Assembly (NCBI RefSeq): GCF_027946175.1 | Contig: NZ_AP026672.1 | Location: forward strand, 1-34,983 | DNA: 34,983 bases | Direction of reading: 5' to 3' | DNA from: Nitratiruptor tergarcus DSM 16512 | Lineage (GTDB): Bacteria; Campylobacterota; Campylobacteria; Campylobacterales; Nitratiruptoraceae | Program-made: the position numbers and the translations under genes | Part shown: piece by piece, positions 6,790-14,541 of the stretch | How the letters are laid out: every line of letters begins with the position of its first letter | Numbering within the stretch: position 1 is the first letter of the stretch | Notes under the pieces: model-generated | Seen by the model: the letters and a program-made list of their open reading frames with translations, nothing else | What the model was told of the DNA's origin: nothing | Databases searched by the model: none

Positions 6790-8607
6790 GTGAGATATTT
6801 CCTTCTTGCTTTTCTCCTTCTCCCCCTCTTTGGGTGGGAGTATTACACTCACGGATCTTTACAAACTCTCACCCCTCTACCTAACCATACTCGCTCTCTT
6901 AATATACACTATTTCAAAGATACGAAAGAGAGAACCATTGGTGCTACCAATCGCATTATTTTGAAAAAAAGAGATAAATGTGCCAACAAATGGCTTGCAA
7001 GATATCCTTACAAAGAACTTCAAAACGGTGATATACTACTTTTTACGAAAAATATAGAGGAGACTTTTACTGTAGCCAAAGAGCTCTATGAGAGTGGATG
7101 TGTCTATTTTGCTCATCCGGACTTTTTGGTTCCCATAAAGATGAGAAGTTATGATCCTCTTTTTTCTCAACAGTGGAATTTTTACAATATAGGCCAAGGC
7201 TACTCTGTGCCAAATGTTGATCTCAATGTGTATGAAGCGTGGCAGTATGCAACAGGGAGAGGTGTCAAAGTAGCCGTGATTGATAACGGCTTCGATTTAG
7301 GACACGAGGATCTTCAAGGTGCCTTTGTAGACCAAATAGATTTGGTAGATAACGACAACAATGCTTCATTTGATAACAATTTCGAACTTCACGGCACTGC
7401 ATGTGCTGGACTTATAGCGGCGAGAAAAAATGGCAGAGGAGTGCAAGGGACTGCCTATGATGCAGCTCTCATTGGTATAAAGCTTATCGGTAATTATCCA
7501 GATGGAAGTGAGAAGTCTCTTTTTGTCTCCTCTATTGTGGCAGCTTTTTGGTATGCCAAGAGTCATGGGGCGGATGTGATTAATTGTAGCTGGGGAACAT
7601 ATGATGTAGCAGATGCAGTGAGAGATGCGATAAATGATGTTGCCTATAATGGAAGAGATGGAAAAGGAACAGTTATTGTCTTTGCAAGTGGAAATGAAGG
7701 AAGGGGAGACTGGTTTTGGGGAAATGATGAATCGGCTCTTCCCTCTGTTTTGGCAATAGGTGCTGTAACCAATCTTGGAGATGTTGCGTGGTATAGTAAT
7801 TATGGCCCAGAACTTGATTTTGTTGCCCCAAGTGGCGGAGGAACCCTTCGCATAGCTACTACAGATATTAGAGGAGTTTTTGGATATGCAGATGGTTCCT
7901 TTGGTCATCCAGACTACTGTTATGCTACAGATACGACAGGATTCAATGGTACTTCTGCAGCAGCTCCTCAAATAAGTGGAGTTGTCGCTTTGATGTTGCA
8001 AAGAGATCCAGAGCTTACAAGAGATAAGATAGTAGCTATTTTGAAACAGACTGCAAGAAAAATAGGTGGTGATATTTATGACGAACAAGGACACAATGAC
8101 TATTTTGGTTATGGTCTTGTAGATGCTAAAGCAGCTGTAGAAGAGGTGATACGAAGAAAGGTGCAAAAAGATGTAGTCAACAAAACTTTTGCTCTTAGTG
8201 GCTATTTTTTCCATATAGGAGATGGAAAATTTGATTGGATATATGTAAGCAAAAATCTAAAGTTTGTTTGTAAGTTGGAAGGCATGGATGAACATGGATA
8301 CCTTCGATGGAATATTTTGCAATCTTCAAAAAAAAGAGGTTTTGATACTATCTCTTTAGATGGTCCCGTCATAACTTTTGGCAAGAGTTTGCAAACAGGA
8401 GCTTTATATCAGCAACTTGCTCATAGAAGTTTTGTTATAGATGGAGATTTTGTCCATTATAGTACAGGGGCATATGAGTGGATTTATATAGATAAAAATT
8501 CCTTGAAAAGTTTTAAGCTTGAAAGATTGAGTTATACTGGCTCATTTCTTTGGATTCCTCTAGATCTTTCATCTTATATAGAAAATGACAAAGTATCATT
8601 TAAATAG
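6790..8607 (+). CDS. Secreted subtilisin-like serine protease (S8) with two C-terminal GYF/DWIY domains
   Basis: A 605-aa protein starting at GTG 6790, with a signal peptide ending near FGW-E. Residues about 45-115 look like an inhibitory propeptide, ending CVYFAHPDF. The catalytic domain spans about 145-455. Asp165 (AVIDNGFD), His201 (HGTACAG), the oxyanion Asn302 (ASGNEG) and Ser389 (GTSAAAP) are all present, so the enzyme should be active. Two copies of the domain shared with exoproteins A and B follow at about 462-512 and 545-590, the second more divergent (EWIY, KLERLSYTG). It lacks the FPxI-type tail. It lies 11 bp after exoprotein B and is probably cotranscribed with it. Subtilisins with propeptides are common type II secretion cargo. 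Maturation of the exoproteins is a reasonable but unproven role. Confidence 0.92.
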   Translation: MRYFLLAFLLLPLFGWEYYTHGSLQTLTPLPNHTRSLNIHYFKDTKERTIGATNRIILKKRDKCANKWLARYPYKELQNGDILLFTKNIEETFTVAKELYESGCVYFAHPDFLVPIKMRSYDPLFSQQWNFYNIGQGYSVPNVDLNVYEAWQYATGRGVKVAVIDNGFDLGHEDLQGAFVDQIDLVDNDNNASFDNNFELHGTACAGLIAARKNGRGVQGTAYDAALIGIKLIGNYPDGSEKSLFVSSIVAAFWYAKSHGADVINCSWGTYDVADAVRDAINDVAYNGRDGKGTVIVFASGNEGRGDWFWGNDESALPSVLAIGAVTNLGDVAWYSNYGPELDFVAPSGGGTLRIATTDIRGVFGYADGSFGHPDYCYATDTTGFNGTSAAAPQISGVVALMLQRDPELTRDKIVAILKQTARKIGGDIYDEQGHNDYFGYGLVDAKAAVEEVIRRKVQKDVVNKTFALSGYFFHIGDGKFDWIYVSKNLKFVCKLEGMDEHGYLRWNILQSSKKRGFDTISLDGPVITFGKSLQTGALYQQLAHRSFVIDGDFVHYSTGAYEWIYIDKNSLKSFKLERLSYTGSFLWIPLDLSSYIENDKVSFK

Positions 8608-8630
8608 CAAGAAAAAAATCCCGAGTTTGC

Positions 8631-8636
8631 TATAAT
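8631..8636 (+). promoter_or_regulatory. -10 box of glycosylation cassette
   Basis: TGC followed by TATAAT (8631-8636). The expected transcript start near 8643 leaves only a short leader before ATG 8655, and no ribosome site is visible, so initiation may be nearly leaderless. Confidence 0.5.
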
Positions 8637-8654
8637 TATGCAAAAAAGTTGTTC

Positions 8655-10088
8655 ATGGAAGCATTGAAAAAAAATAGTATCTTTATTGCTTTTTTACTTC
8701 TACTTGGATTTTTCACCTACTTTTATAACTATCAAAATCCTCCTAAACAGTTTTGGGATGAAAATTATCATATTGCTTCAGCCCAAAAATATATTGATCA
8801 TGTAATGTTTATGGAACCACATCCTCCACTTGGAAAGATGCTTATAGCTTTGGGAGAAGTACTCTTGCATCCAAACAAAAATATAGACAAGAGTTCTTTT
8901 GACAAAACAGACTATATCAAACATTTCCCAAAAGGGATGAGTTATGCAGGATATCGCTTTTTCCCAGTTCTTTTTGCATGGTTTAATGTAGCTCTATTTT
9001 TTTTGATTTTATATGAGCTTACCAAGAACTCATGGATCTCATTTTTTGGTTCATTTCTTTATCTTTATGATAACGCCATTATTGTCCATAGCCGCGCTGC
9101 AATGCTTGAATCTATACAGCTCTTTTTTGTATTTGCTGCAATCTATTGGTTTGTCAAAAAATATAATGAATCAAAAGGCATTAAAGACTATCTCATTTTA
9201 GGTATTATAAGTGGCTTTGCGCTAGCTGTAAAAGCAAACAGTGCTATTTTATTTCTTTTGTGGGTATTATGGGTATTTAAAGATCTACGCTTGGGTGAAC
9301 GTATAAAACTTTTAACAAAAAGTATTAGCTATTTCGGTGGAGCAGCAGTAATATTTTTGAGCGTATTCTATCTCCATTTTGCTCTTGGGCAAAAAGTAAT
9401 AGACAATCGCTACTATGCAGCCTCGAAGGAATATAAAGAAATTATAAAAAAGGGAGAAACCGCCAATCCAAAATATTTTTGGATTATGTTAAGAGATAAT
9501 CTCAAATATATGAGTAATTACCAAAAGGGAGTACCAAGGCTGAATCTCTGTAAGCCTGGTGAAAATGGATCGCTTTTTATAGGATGGCCTCTTGGTATCA
9601 AAGCTATTAGTTATCGTTGGGAAAAGCATGGAAGTAAAGTGCGCTATATTTATTTGCAAGGAAATCCTGTAACATGGATGATAGGATTTATTGCAGTGAT
9701 TTTAAGCGGAGTACTTGTTTTAGCAGTATTTCTCTTTGGATTGCCGATAAGAAATCGCAAAATATTTGAGTATATTGTTGGATTTTTCTTTATCTATATC
9801 TCTTACATGATAGCTGTGGGGCAGATTCCAAGGGTGATGTATCTCTATCACTATTTTATACCTCTTACAATAAGCTATATCTTAGCGGTATTGCTTTTAT
9901 GGTATCTCTATGAAGAGGAGATCAGGGCAAAAAGCAAAATTGTGTGGTCAAGTATCATCATGATAGCTGCTGCTATCGTCTTTACATGGTGGTTCTTTAG
10001 TCCATTTACCTACTACAAGCCTCTTAATACGCAAGAATTCAATAAAAGGGTATGGTTTGACTACTGGAAGCTTCATGCGATTCGATAA
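8655..10088 (+). CDS. GT39-family protein mannosyltransferase-like glycosyltransferase
   Basis: A multi-spanning membrane protein (477 aa from ATG 8655; a TTG at 8649 would add two residues). The first lumenal loop has FWDENYHIASAQKYI, with the acidic Asp-Glu pair of PMT/GT39 enzymes, then EPHPPLGKMLIALGE. SRAAMLESIQLFF is also a family hallmark. Many hydrophobic segments follow. Enzymes of this family move a sugar from a polyprenyl-phosphate donor onto Ser/Thr on the outer face of the inner membrane. It heads a compact cassette with a GtrA flippase and a donor-making GtrB-like enzyme. The Ser-tract exoproteins nearby are the obvious candidate acceptors (inference). A lipid or glycan acceptor, as for ArnT-type relatives, cannot be excluded. 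Confidence 0.8.
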   Translation: MEALKKNSIFIAFLLLLGFFTYFYNYQNPPKQFWDENYHIASAQKYIDHVMFMEPHPPLGKMLIALGEVLLHPNKNIDKSSFDKTDYIKHFPKGMSYAGYRFFPVLFAWFNVALFFLILYELTKNSWISFFGSFLYLYDNAIIVHSRAAMLESIQLFFVFAAIYWFVKKYNESKGIKDYLILGIISGFALAVKANSAILFLLWVLWVFKDLRLGERIKLLTKSISYFGGAAVIFLSVFYLHFALGQKVIDNRYYAASKEYKEIIKKGETANPKYFWIMLRDNLKYMSNYQKGVPRLNLCKPGENGSLFIGWPLGIKAISYRWEKHGSKVRYIYLQGNPVTWMIGFIAVILSGVLVLAVFLFGLPIRNRKIFEYIVGFFFIYISYMIAVGQIPRVMYLYHYFIPLTISYILAVLLLWYLYEEEIRAKSKIVWSSIIMIAAAIVFTWWFFSPFTYYKPLNTQEFNKRVWFDYWKLHAIR

Positions 10089-10659
10089 GCGCTGGGGACT
10101 TTTTGCTTTTGCTTTTACTCTTTGGCTATGGATAGGCTATAGTATTTATATCCACAGCGCAAAAAAGATTTTTAAAGTAACTATAATTCACTCCTCAAAA
10201 CCTCTACATACACTCAATGATAAAATCTATCCGGATAAAAAAGAGATGATATGGGTAGAGAAGATTTTCTTTCCAAGAGGAAATGAGTTAAAACATCCAA
10301 CATATGGGTATCTTGGTTATAAAAAAAATTTTGTCATGAGAATAGATGGTGATTTTTTACTTTCCAAAGATGCACCTCTAAAATTTGTGCTTTATTCTGA
10401 CGATGGGGTGCGTCTTGTCATCGATGGAAAAAATGTGCTTGAATTTTTACAAAATAGACCTTTTGGAAAAAGCGAGGGGATCATCTATCTTAAAAAAGGG
10501 AAACACCATCTCCATATCGACTACTTTCAAGGGTACGGGCAGCTCGGTTTAGTTGGATACTATGCTGTTTTAAACGGTTTAAAACAAATAATAAGTGATA
10601 ACAACAGTTTAAAACTTCTTGGAAATAACTCTCAAATAATAAAGTTTATAGAGCAATGA
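10075..10659 (+). CDS. Membrane-anchored PA14-like domain protein
   Basis: A 194-aa protein starting at ATG 10075, preferred because GGAAG stands 6 bases upstream. It overlaps the GT39 gene by 14 bp. One N-terminal membrane segment (about residues 8-26) is followed by a periplasmic domain with FVLYSDDGVRLVIDGKNVLE and GKHHLHIDYFQGYGQLGLVGYY. This is the SDDG...L.IDG...Y.G.G pattern of PA14 beta-barrel domains, which often bind sugars. In this cassette it may present the glycan acceptor or assist the GT39 enzyme. The PA14 match is by eye. Confidence 0.65.
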   Translation: MRFDKRWGLFAFAFTLWLWIGYSIYIHSAKKIFKVTIIHSSKPLHTLNDKIYPDKKEMIWVEKIFFPRGNELKHPTYGYLGYKKNFVMRIDGDFLLSKDAPLKFVLYSDDGVRLVIDGKNVLEFLQNRPFGKSEGIIYLKKGKHHLHIDYFQGYGQLGLVGYYAVLNGLKQIISDNNSLKLLGNNSQIIKFIEQ

Positions 10660-11021
10660 TAGGAAGATTTTTTATCGTTGGAGCTATCTCCACAGCTGTA
10701 GACTATGTGTTTTACTCTTTACTGGTTTTTTTGGGTGTGCACTACGCTTTGGCAATTATCATTGGATATATGATGGGGCTTGTGGTCAATTTTTTCTTAG
10801 CAAGAAAAACTGTCTTTACCAAAGGAAGTAGATTTGAAAAAGTACATCATGAGTTTTTAGCTGTATTTGGTGTTTCAGTATTGGCTGTGGGGCTCAATAT
10901 TTTGATCGTCTGGGCTTTGGCAAAAATAGGGCTTGACTACTATAGCGGTAGAGCAGTAGCATTGGTGGTTGTATTCTTCTTTAATTACTATGCAAGAAAA
11001 GGGTTTATCTATGTTGCATAA
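10656..11021 (+). CDS. GtrA-family membrane protein (putative polyprenyl-phosphate sugar flippase)
   Basis: A 121-aa protein with four membrane segments. It has the GtrA features RFFIVGAISTAVDY at the start, MGLVVNFFLARKTVF in the middle and FFFNYYARKGFIY at the end. GtrA proteins are proposed to flip polyprenyl-phosphate-linked sugars to the periplasm. ATGA overlap with the gene before and an 11-bp overlap with the GtrB-like gene after indicate one operon. Confidence 0.85.
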   Translation: MIGRFFIVGAISTAVDYVFYSLLVFLGVHYALAIIIGYMMGLVVNFFLARKTVFTKGSRFEKVHHEFLAVFGVSVLAVGLNILIVWALAKIGLDYYSGRAVALVVVFFFNYYARKGFIYVA

Positions 11022-11961
11022 AACATTTACATTGGCTATGGTGGTACCTTGCTACAATGAAGAGGAAGTATTGCCAAAAACAAAAAAGGAGTTAGAAAAA
11101 CTTCTCCACATTCTCATCGAAAAGGGGCTCATTTCACAAGAGAGCTTCATCTGCTTTGTAGATGATGGAAGCAAAGATAAAACTTGGAATCTCATAGAAG
11201 ATTTTGCAAAAGAGTCTCATATAAAAGGACTTAAGCTCTCGCGCAATTTTGGCCATCAAAATGCCCTTCTTGCAGGACTTTTCTATGCAGAAGAGCTTTG
11301 CGATGCAGCGGTTAGCATGGATGCAGATTTGCAAGATGATATAAGTGTAGTAGAACAGATGTGCCAAAAATATTATGAAGGGTATGAAATCGTTTATGGA
11401 GTGCGTAAAAAAAGAGATACCGACACCTTTTTCAAAAGAGCTACTGCAGAAGGCTTTTACAAACTCATGCGCTGGATGGGAGTCGATATTATAGAAAATC
11501 ATGCAGATTTTCGCCTCATGAGTAAAAGAGCGCTATCTTGGCTTAAAGAGTTTGAAGAAGTTAATCTATTCCTACGAGGAATCATCCCTCTTATCGGCCT
11601 TAAAAGTGATATCGTTTATTATGATAGAAAAGAGCGCTTTGCAGGAGAAAGCAAATATCCTCTCAAAAAAATGCTAGCATTTGCATGGGATGGGATCACA
11701 TCATTTTCCGTAGTCCCTCTTCGATTTATCACGATACTCGGAATTATCGTATTACTACTTAGTTTTGCGCTTTCCGTGTGGACAGTTGGAGCGAAACTGA
11801 GTGGAGTAGCAGTGTCTGGATGGACATCGATGATGCTCATTGTCCTCTTTTTAGGGGGTGTGCAGATGCTATCTATTGGTATCATTGGAGAATATATCGG
11901 TAAAATATATAAAGAGACAAAAAGAAGACCGAGATTTTTTGTAGAGAAAATAGAGCCATAA
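11011..11961 (+). CDS. GT2-family polyprenyl-phosphate glycosyltransferase (GtrB/DPM1-like)
   Basis: A 316-aa protein from ATG 11011, chosen because AAAAGGG stands 8 bases upstream; in-frame starts further up lie inside gtrA. The GT-A domain shows VVPCYNEEEVLP, VDDGSKDKTW and the metal-binding DADLQDD. SRNFGHQNALLAG and ENHADFRLMS are typical of the GtrB/DPM1 group. Two C-terminal membrane segments (about 230-300) anchor it. It should make the polyprenyl-phosphate-hexose donor that GtrA flips and the GT39 enzyme uses. The sugar (glucose or mannose) cannot be told from sequence. Confidence 0.88.
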   Translation: MLHKTFTLAMVVPCYNEEEVLPKTKKELEKLLHILIEKGLISQESFICFVDDGSKDKTWNLIEDFAKESHIKGLKLSRNFGHQNALLAGLFYAEELCDAAVSMDADLQDDISVVEQMCQKYYEGYEIVYGVRKKRDTDTFFKRATAEGFYKLMRWMGVDIIENHADFRLMSKRALSWLKEFEEVNLFLRGIIPLIGLKSDIVYYDRKERFAGESKYPLKKMLAFAWDGITSFSVVPLRFITILGIIVLLLSFALSVWTVGAKLSGVAVSGWTSMMLIVLFLGGVQMLSIGIIGEYIGKIYKETKRRPRFFVEKIEP

Positions 11962-11972
11962 AAAAATGGTAC

Positions 11973-12587
11973 CTATATATGAGGAAGTGCTGATACTTCT
12001 CCATATTGAGGAGTACGCACCTTTGTATTTATAGTGTTTTTATTGAAATCTATTGTCACATTTAGTCTTTCACCATTTTGTACACTTGGTAAATCATCCA
12101 TAAAAGTTGCTGGGATCTCTTTTATTTCATGGGTATTTCGTTTAATGATTCTAAGCTTTATGTCAGGTTTTCCAAGAAGCTCTTTTGGAACTTTAAGATA
12201 AAAAAAGCTATTATCTATTTTACCTGTAACAGGGATATAGTGCTGAGGATTACTAGTTGGCTTAATATTTTTATCTTCCGGATTAGGATCAATTAATTCT
12301 ATATAATATTTACCTCCATGATCCCTAGATATTGCTTTAATCGTTGTATCTATAGGCTTTTTCTTTACTATATTCTTTTTCTTTTCTCTTTTTATGTCAA
12401 CTGCTTCTTTCTTTTTATTAGAGTGCAAAGTAATTTTTATAGATGGCTCCGAAGAAGATGAATTTTGAAGAAAATTATTTTGAGAATCATCTAAGGAAAC
12501 AGATGAAGATGGATTGTAAAAAAAGATAAAAAGTATTAAGAAAATACTACCAATTGCTATTCCAAAAAGAATCAAACTCTTATTCAT
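11973..12587 (-). CDS. Inner-membrane-anchored periplasmic protein with ALPHI tail (paralogue of 16728-17324)
   Basis: A 204-aa protein with one N-terminal membrane helix (about 5-25), a Ser-rich then Lys-rich linker (about 28-80), and a compact domain with ELIDPNPEDKNIK, YIPVTGKIDNSFFYLKVPKE and KPDIKLRI. The C-terminus is EVSALPHI. The paralogue beside gspG shares NPEDRNIK, EGKVSGKEFVMRVPK and KPDVKLRI, and ends PFPGIR. It is not recognised as a known family. An accessory part of the secretion machine, or a protein bearing the same tail as the cargo for competition or display, are both possible. It is convergent with the GtrB-like gene (11-bp gap) and divergent from rep1. Confidence 0.6.
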   Translation of the reverse strand: MNKSLILFGIAIGSIFLILFIFFYNPSSSVSLDDSQNNFLQNSSSSEPSIKITLHSNKKKEAVDIKREKKKNIVKKKPIDTTIKAISRDHGGKYYIELIDPNPEDKNIKPTSNPQHYIPVTGKIDNSFFYLKVPKELLGKPDIKLRIIKRNTHEIKEIPATFMDDLPSVQNGERLNVTIDFNKNTINTKVRTPQYGEVSALPHI

Positions 12588-12634
12588 ATAAGACCTTTTT
12601 TAAGAAACATTATACAAAATATATATAAAGGAAA

Positions 12635-12643
12635 TGCTATAAT
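12635..12643 (+). promoter_or_regulatory. Extended -10 promoter of rep1, predicted leaderless transcript
   Basis: TGCTATAAT ends at 12643, only 7 bases before the ATG at 12651. Transcription should start at or next to the A of the ATG, leaving no leader for a ribosome site. Confidence 0.55.
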
Positions 12644-12650
12644 AAATTTT

Positions 12651-13625
12651 ATGAAAAAAGAGATAATTCCAGCTAAAGTGATCAAAAAGCATAATAGTCT
12701 AACGGATGGATATATTCCAAAAACTCCAAAACAGGTACTTCCAGATAGACTTCTCAATGCACTTTATTATAAATATGAAAGAGAAGGAGTCACCTTTACC
12801 ATCTCCTTACCAGACCTCAAAGAACTCCTTGGTTTGCAAAACGAAAAAGATGATACAAGAATATATGAAGCAATAGGTATTTTACAAAACCCTATTCAGA
12901 TACGTGATTTTCATTTTCAAGGAAAAGCGGTCTCTTGGTTATCTGCTCCATTTTTAGCAAGAGCTATCAGGTGGAAAGAGAAAGCTAATGTGATTGAGTT
13001 TAAAATAGAGCCTATGATAGTAGAAGCTTTAAAGCAAAAAGCTGGTTACACTCCTTTAGATATAGAGATATGTAGTAGATTTCGCACTAAATATGGATTA
13101 AAGCTTTATGAAATGTATAGACGCTACTCCTCACTGCCTCACAAAGATCCATTCTCTGATAATCGCATAGGAATCATAAAAAAGAGTCTTCAAGAACTCA
13201 ATCAGATATTTGGTACCCATTACAAAACTCCATCAAAACTTCTTTCTATGAAAGAGACAAAAACAAAACCACCTATTAATAGAGGATTAGAAGAGATAAA
13301 GAAGATCACAGGAGATCTGATCTACTGCTTCTATGACAAGCAGGAGAAAAAATTTATCTTTACATGGAACAGAAAACAAAAAAAGAGATATCCCAATGAT
13401 ATATGTATTGTTCCCACCACATCCATTGAACCATTTGCTAACTGGTATATGGAACATTTTACAGAAAATATTGCAAATCCTAAATCATATCTTAAAAAAC
13501 TTCAGAGGCAAATTGTTTACAATAAATTTGATAATCTTGAAAAGTATTATCACCTTTATCTATTGGAACTTGGAAAAGACCCAAAAAAATGCTTTGATCC
13601 AGAAACAAAAAAATTTATTATATAA
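12651..13625 (+). CDS. Rep_3-family plasmid replication initiator 1
   Basis: A 324-aa protein resembling RepB/Rep_3 initiators with two winged-helix domains. Its landmarks are NALYYKYEREGVTFTISLPDLKELLGL in the first domain and CSRFRTKYGLKLYEMYRRY in the second, where family members bind iterons. About half of its residues match the second initiator (25602-26576), including KKHNSLTDGYIPK. No iterons are visible near this gene; they sit 12 kb away beside rep2. Its 3' end overlaps the RHH gene on the other strand by 8 bp. It may act on the shared origin, serve as a regulator, or be a leftover from plasmid fusion. Confidence 0.85.
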   Translation: MKKEIIPAKVIKKHNSLTDGYIPKTPKQVLPDRLLNALYYKYEREGVTFTISLPDLKELLGLQNEKDDTRIYEAIGILQNPIQIRDFHFQGKAVSWLSAPFLARAIRWKEKANVIEFKIEPMIVEALKQKAGYTPLDIEICSRFRTKYGLKLYEMYRRYSSLPHKDPFSDNRIGIIKKSLQELNQIFGTHYKTPSKLLSMKETKTKPPINRGLEEIKKITGDLIYCFYDKQEKKFIFTWNRKQKKRYPNDICIVPTTSIEPFANWYMEHFTENIANPKSYLKKLQRQIVYNKFDNLEKYYHLYLLELGKDPKKCFDPETKKFII

Positions 13626-13842
13626 CTTCTTGTTGTTTCAAAGTTTTTCGTACAAATACGCCCACAGAGAGCCCTTCTTCTTCGGCCATCTCTTCTAATT
13701 TTCTTTTTTCATCTTTTGTAAGAGCTATAGTAATCTTTTGATCCCTCTTTTCACTTTCATTCTTTTTTGGTCTTCCTCCTCTCTTTTGTATAGCTGTATG
13801 AGTTTTAATTTCTCTTGTTATTACATTTGCAAACTTATTCAT
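13618..13842 (-). CDS. Ribbon-helix-helix DNA-binding partner of ParA
   Basis: A 74-aa protein with a basic N-terminal arm (RGGRPKK) and a C-terminal RHH fold: KITIALTKDEKRKLEEMAEEEGLS followed by VGVFVRKTL. It lies downstream of parA with a 41-bp gap and has a good AAAGGAG site. Small RHH proteins commonly serve as the centromere-binding partner of such ParA ATPases and repress the par operon. The ACTGT/ACAGT boxes on both sides of parA are its likely targets. Confidence 0.7.
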   Translation of the reverse strand: MNKFANVITREIKTHTAIQKRGGRPKKNESEKRDQKITIALTKDEKRKLEEMAEEEGLSVGVFVRKTLKQQEVI

Positions 13843-13866
13843 CTTTTCTCCTTTGTAATATGTTTT

Positions 13867-13883
13867 AACTGTTAATAACAGTT
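13867..13883. promoter_or_regulatory. Palindromic operator or centromere box between parA and the RHH gene
   Basis: AACTGTTAATAACAGTT is a 17-bp palindrome, mismatched only at its central base. A further ATAACTGTAT lies at 13895-13904 within the end of parA. The same half-site recurs upstream of parA, so it is probably the RHH protein's binding site. Confidence 0.5.
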
Positions 13884-14471
13884 TTAATTAGTATATAACT
13901 GTATTAAACTATTTAAATCTTCTATTATTTTGCTAGCTTTTTTATATGCATAAGCGCGAATACCACCTTGATTTGCAAGCTCGATAATAGATTTATTCTC
14001 ATTGATAGCCGTTTGGAGTGCAATACTCAAAGGGATTGAAAAAATCTCTACTTCACTTTGTAGCACATCTGTAAAAACAAATCGTGCATCCTCTACATCT
14101 GCTGGTTTTTGCACCATATTGGCTACCATCAATATCGGTTTGTCAAAGAGTTTTACTTTATTGAGCGTATCCACAGTTCCCTGGACACTTTCTAATGTAG
14201 GAATAAATGGGATAATAACAAGTTCACTTCTTTGGATAGCAAGATCAAGTTTGATATCATCAAATCCCCCAAAATCAAATATCGCACTATCTACTTCAGG
14301 AACCGCTTTTGCATCGATATCTATTTTTTGTACATGTTGAGGAAGTCTTTGAGCAAGGCTTCCATACGGATCAATCTCTACTCCTTTGTAGCCAAAAGAG
14401 GTGATAAGCTGATGGGCTATGAGACTCTTGCCAACTCCCCCTTTAAAGTTGCAAATAGTGATATTTGCCAT
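13884..14471 (-). CDS. parA: ParA-family partition ATPase
   Basis: A 195-aa Walker-type ATPase from ATG 14471 (AAGGA site upstream). The deviant Walker A is CNFKGGVGKS, with both signature Lys. EIDPYGSLAQRLP and SAIFDFGGFDD form the following motifs; here DFGG stands where many ParA have DxPP. It lacks the N-terminal DNA-binding domain of P1-type ParA, so it belongs to the small class that relies on a separate RHH partner for repression. It pairs with the RHH gene downstream to segregate the plasmid. Confidence 0.88.
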   Translation of the reverse strand: MANITICNFKGGVGKSLIAHQLITSFGYKGVEIDPYGSLAQRLPQHVQKIDIDAKAVPEVDSAIFDFGGFDDIKLDLAIQRSELVIIPFIPTLESVQGTVDTLNKVKLFDKPILMVANMVQKPADVEDARFVFTDVLQSEVEIFSIPLSIALQTAINENKSIIELANQGGIRAYAYKKASKIIEDLNSLIQLYTN

Positions 14472-14490
14472 CAATAATCCTTATTCTATT

Positions 14491-14527
14491 AACTGTTATT
14501 TACTGTATATTTTAGTTTACAACAGTT
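14491..14527. promoter_or_regulatory. Repeated ACTGT boxes upstream of parA
   Basis: AACTGT at 14491-14496, TACTGT at 14501-14506 (10 bp on, one helix turn) and the inverted AACAGTT at 14521-14527. They lie in the parA promoter region and match the palindrome at 13867. This is a likely par operator and possibly the centromere. Confidence 0.5.
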
Positions 14528-14541
14528 TAAAACTATCTAAA

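Noticed and set aside
7366-8214. A 282-codon open frame antisense to the subtilisin gene.
   Set aside because: The sense strand encodes a protease with all catalytic residues; the antisense product has no recognisable features.
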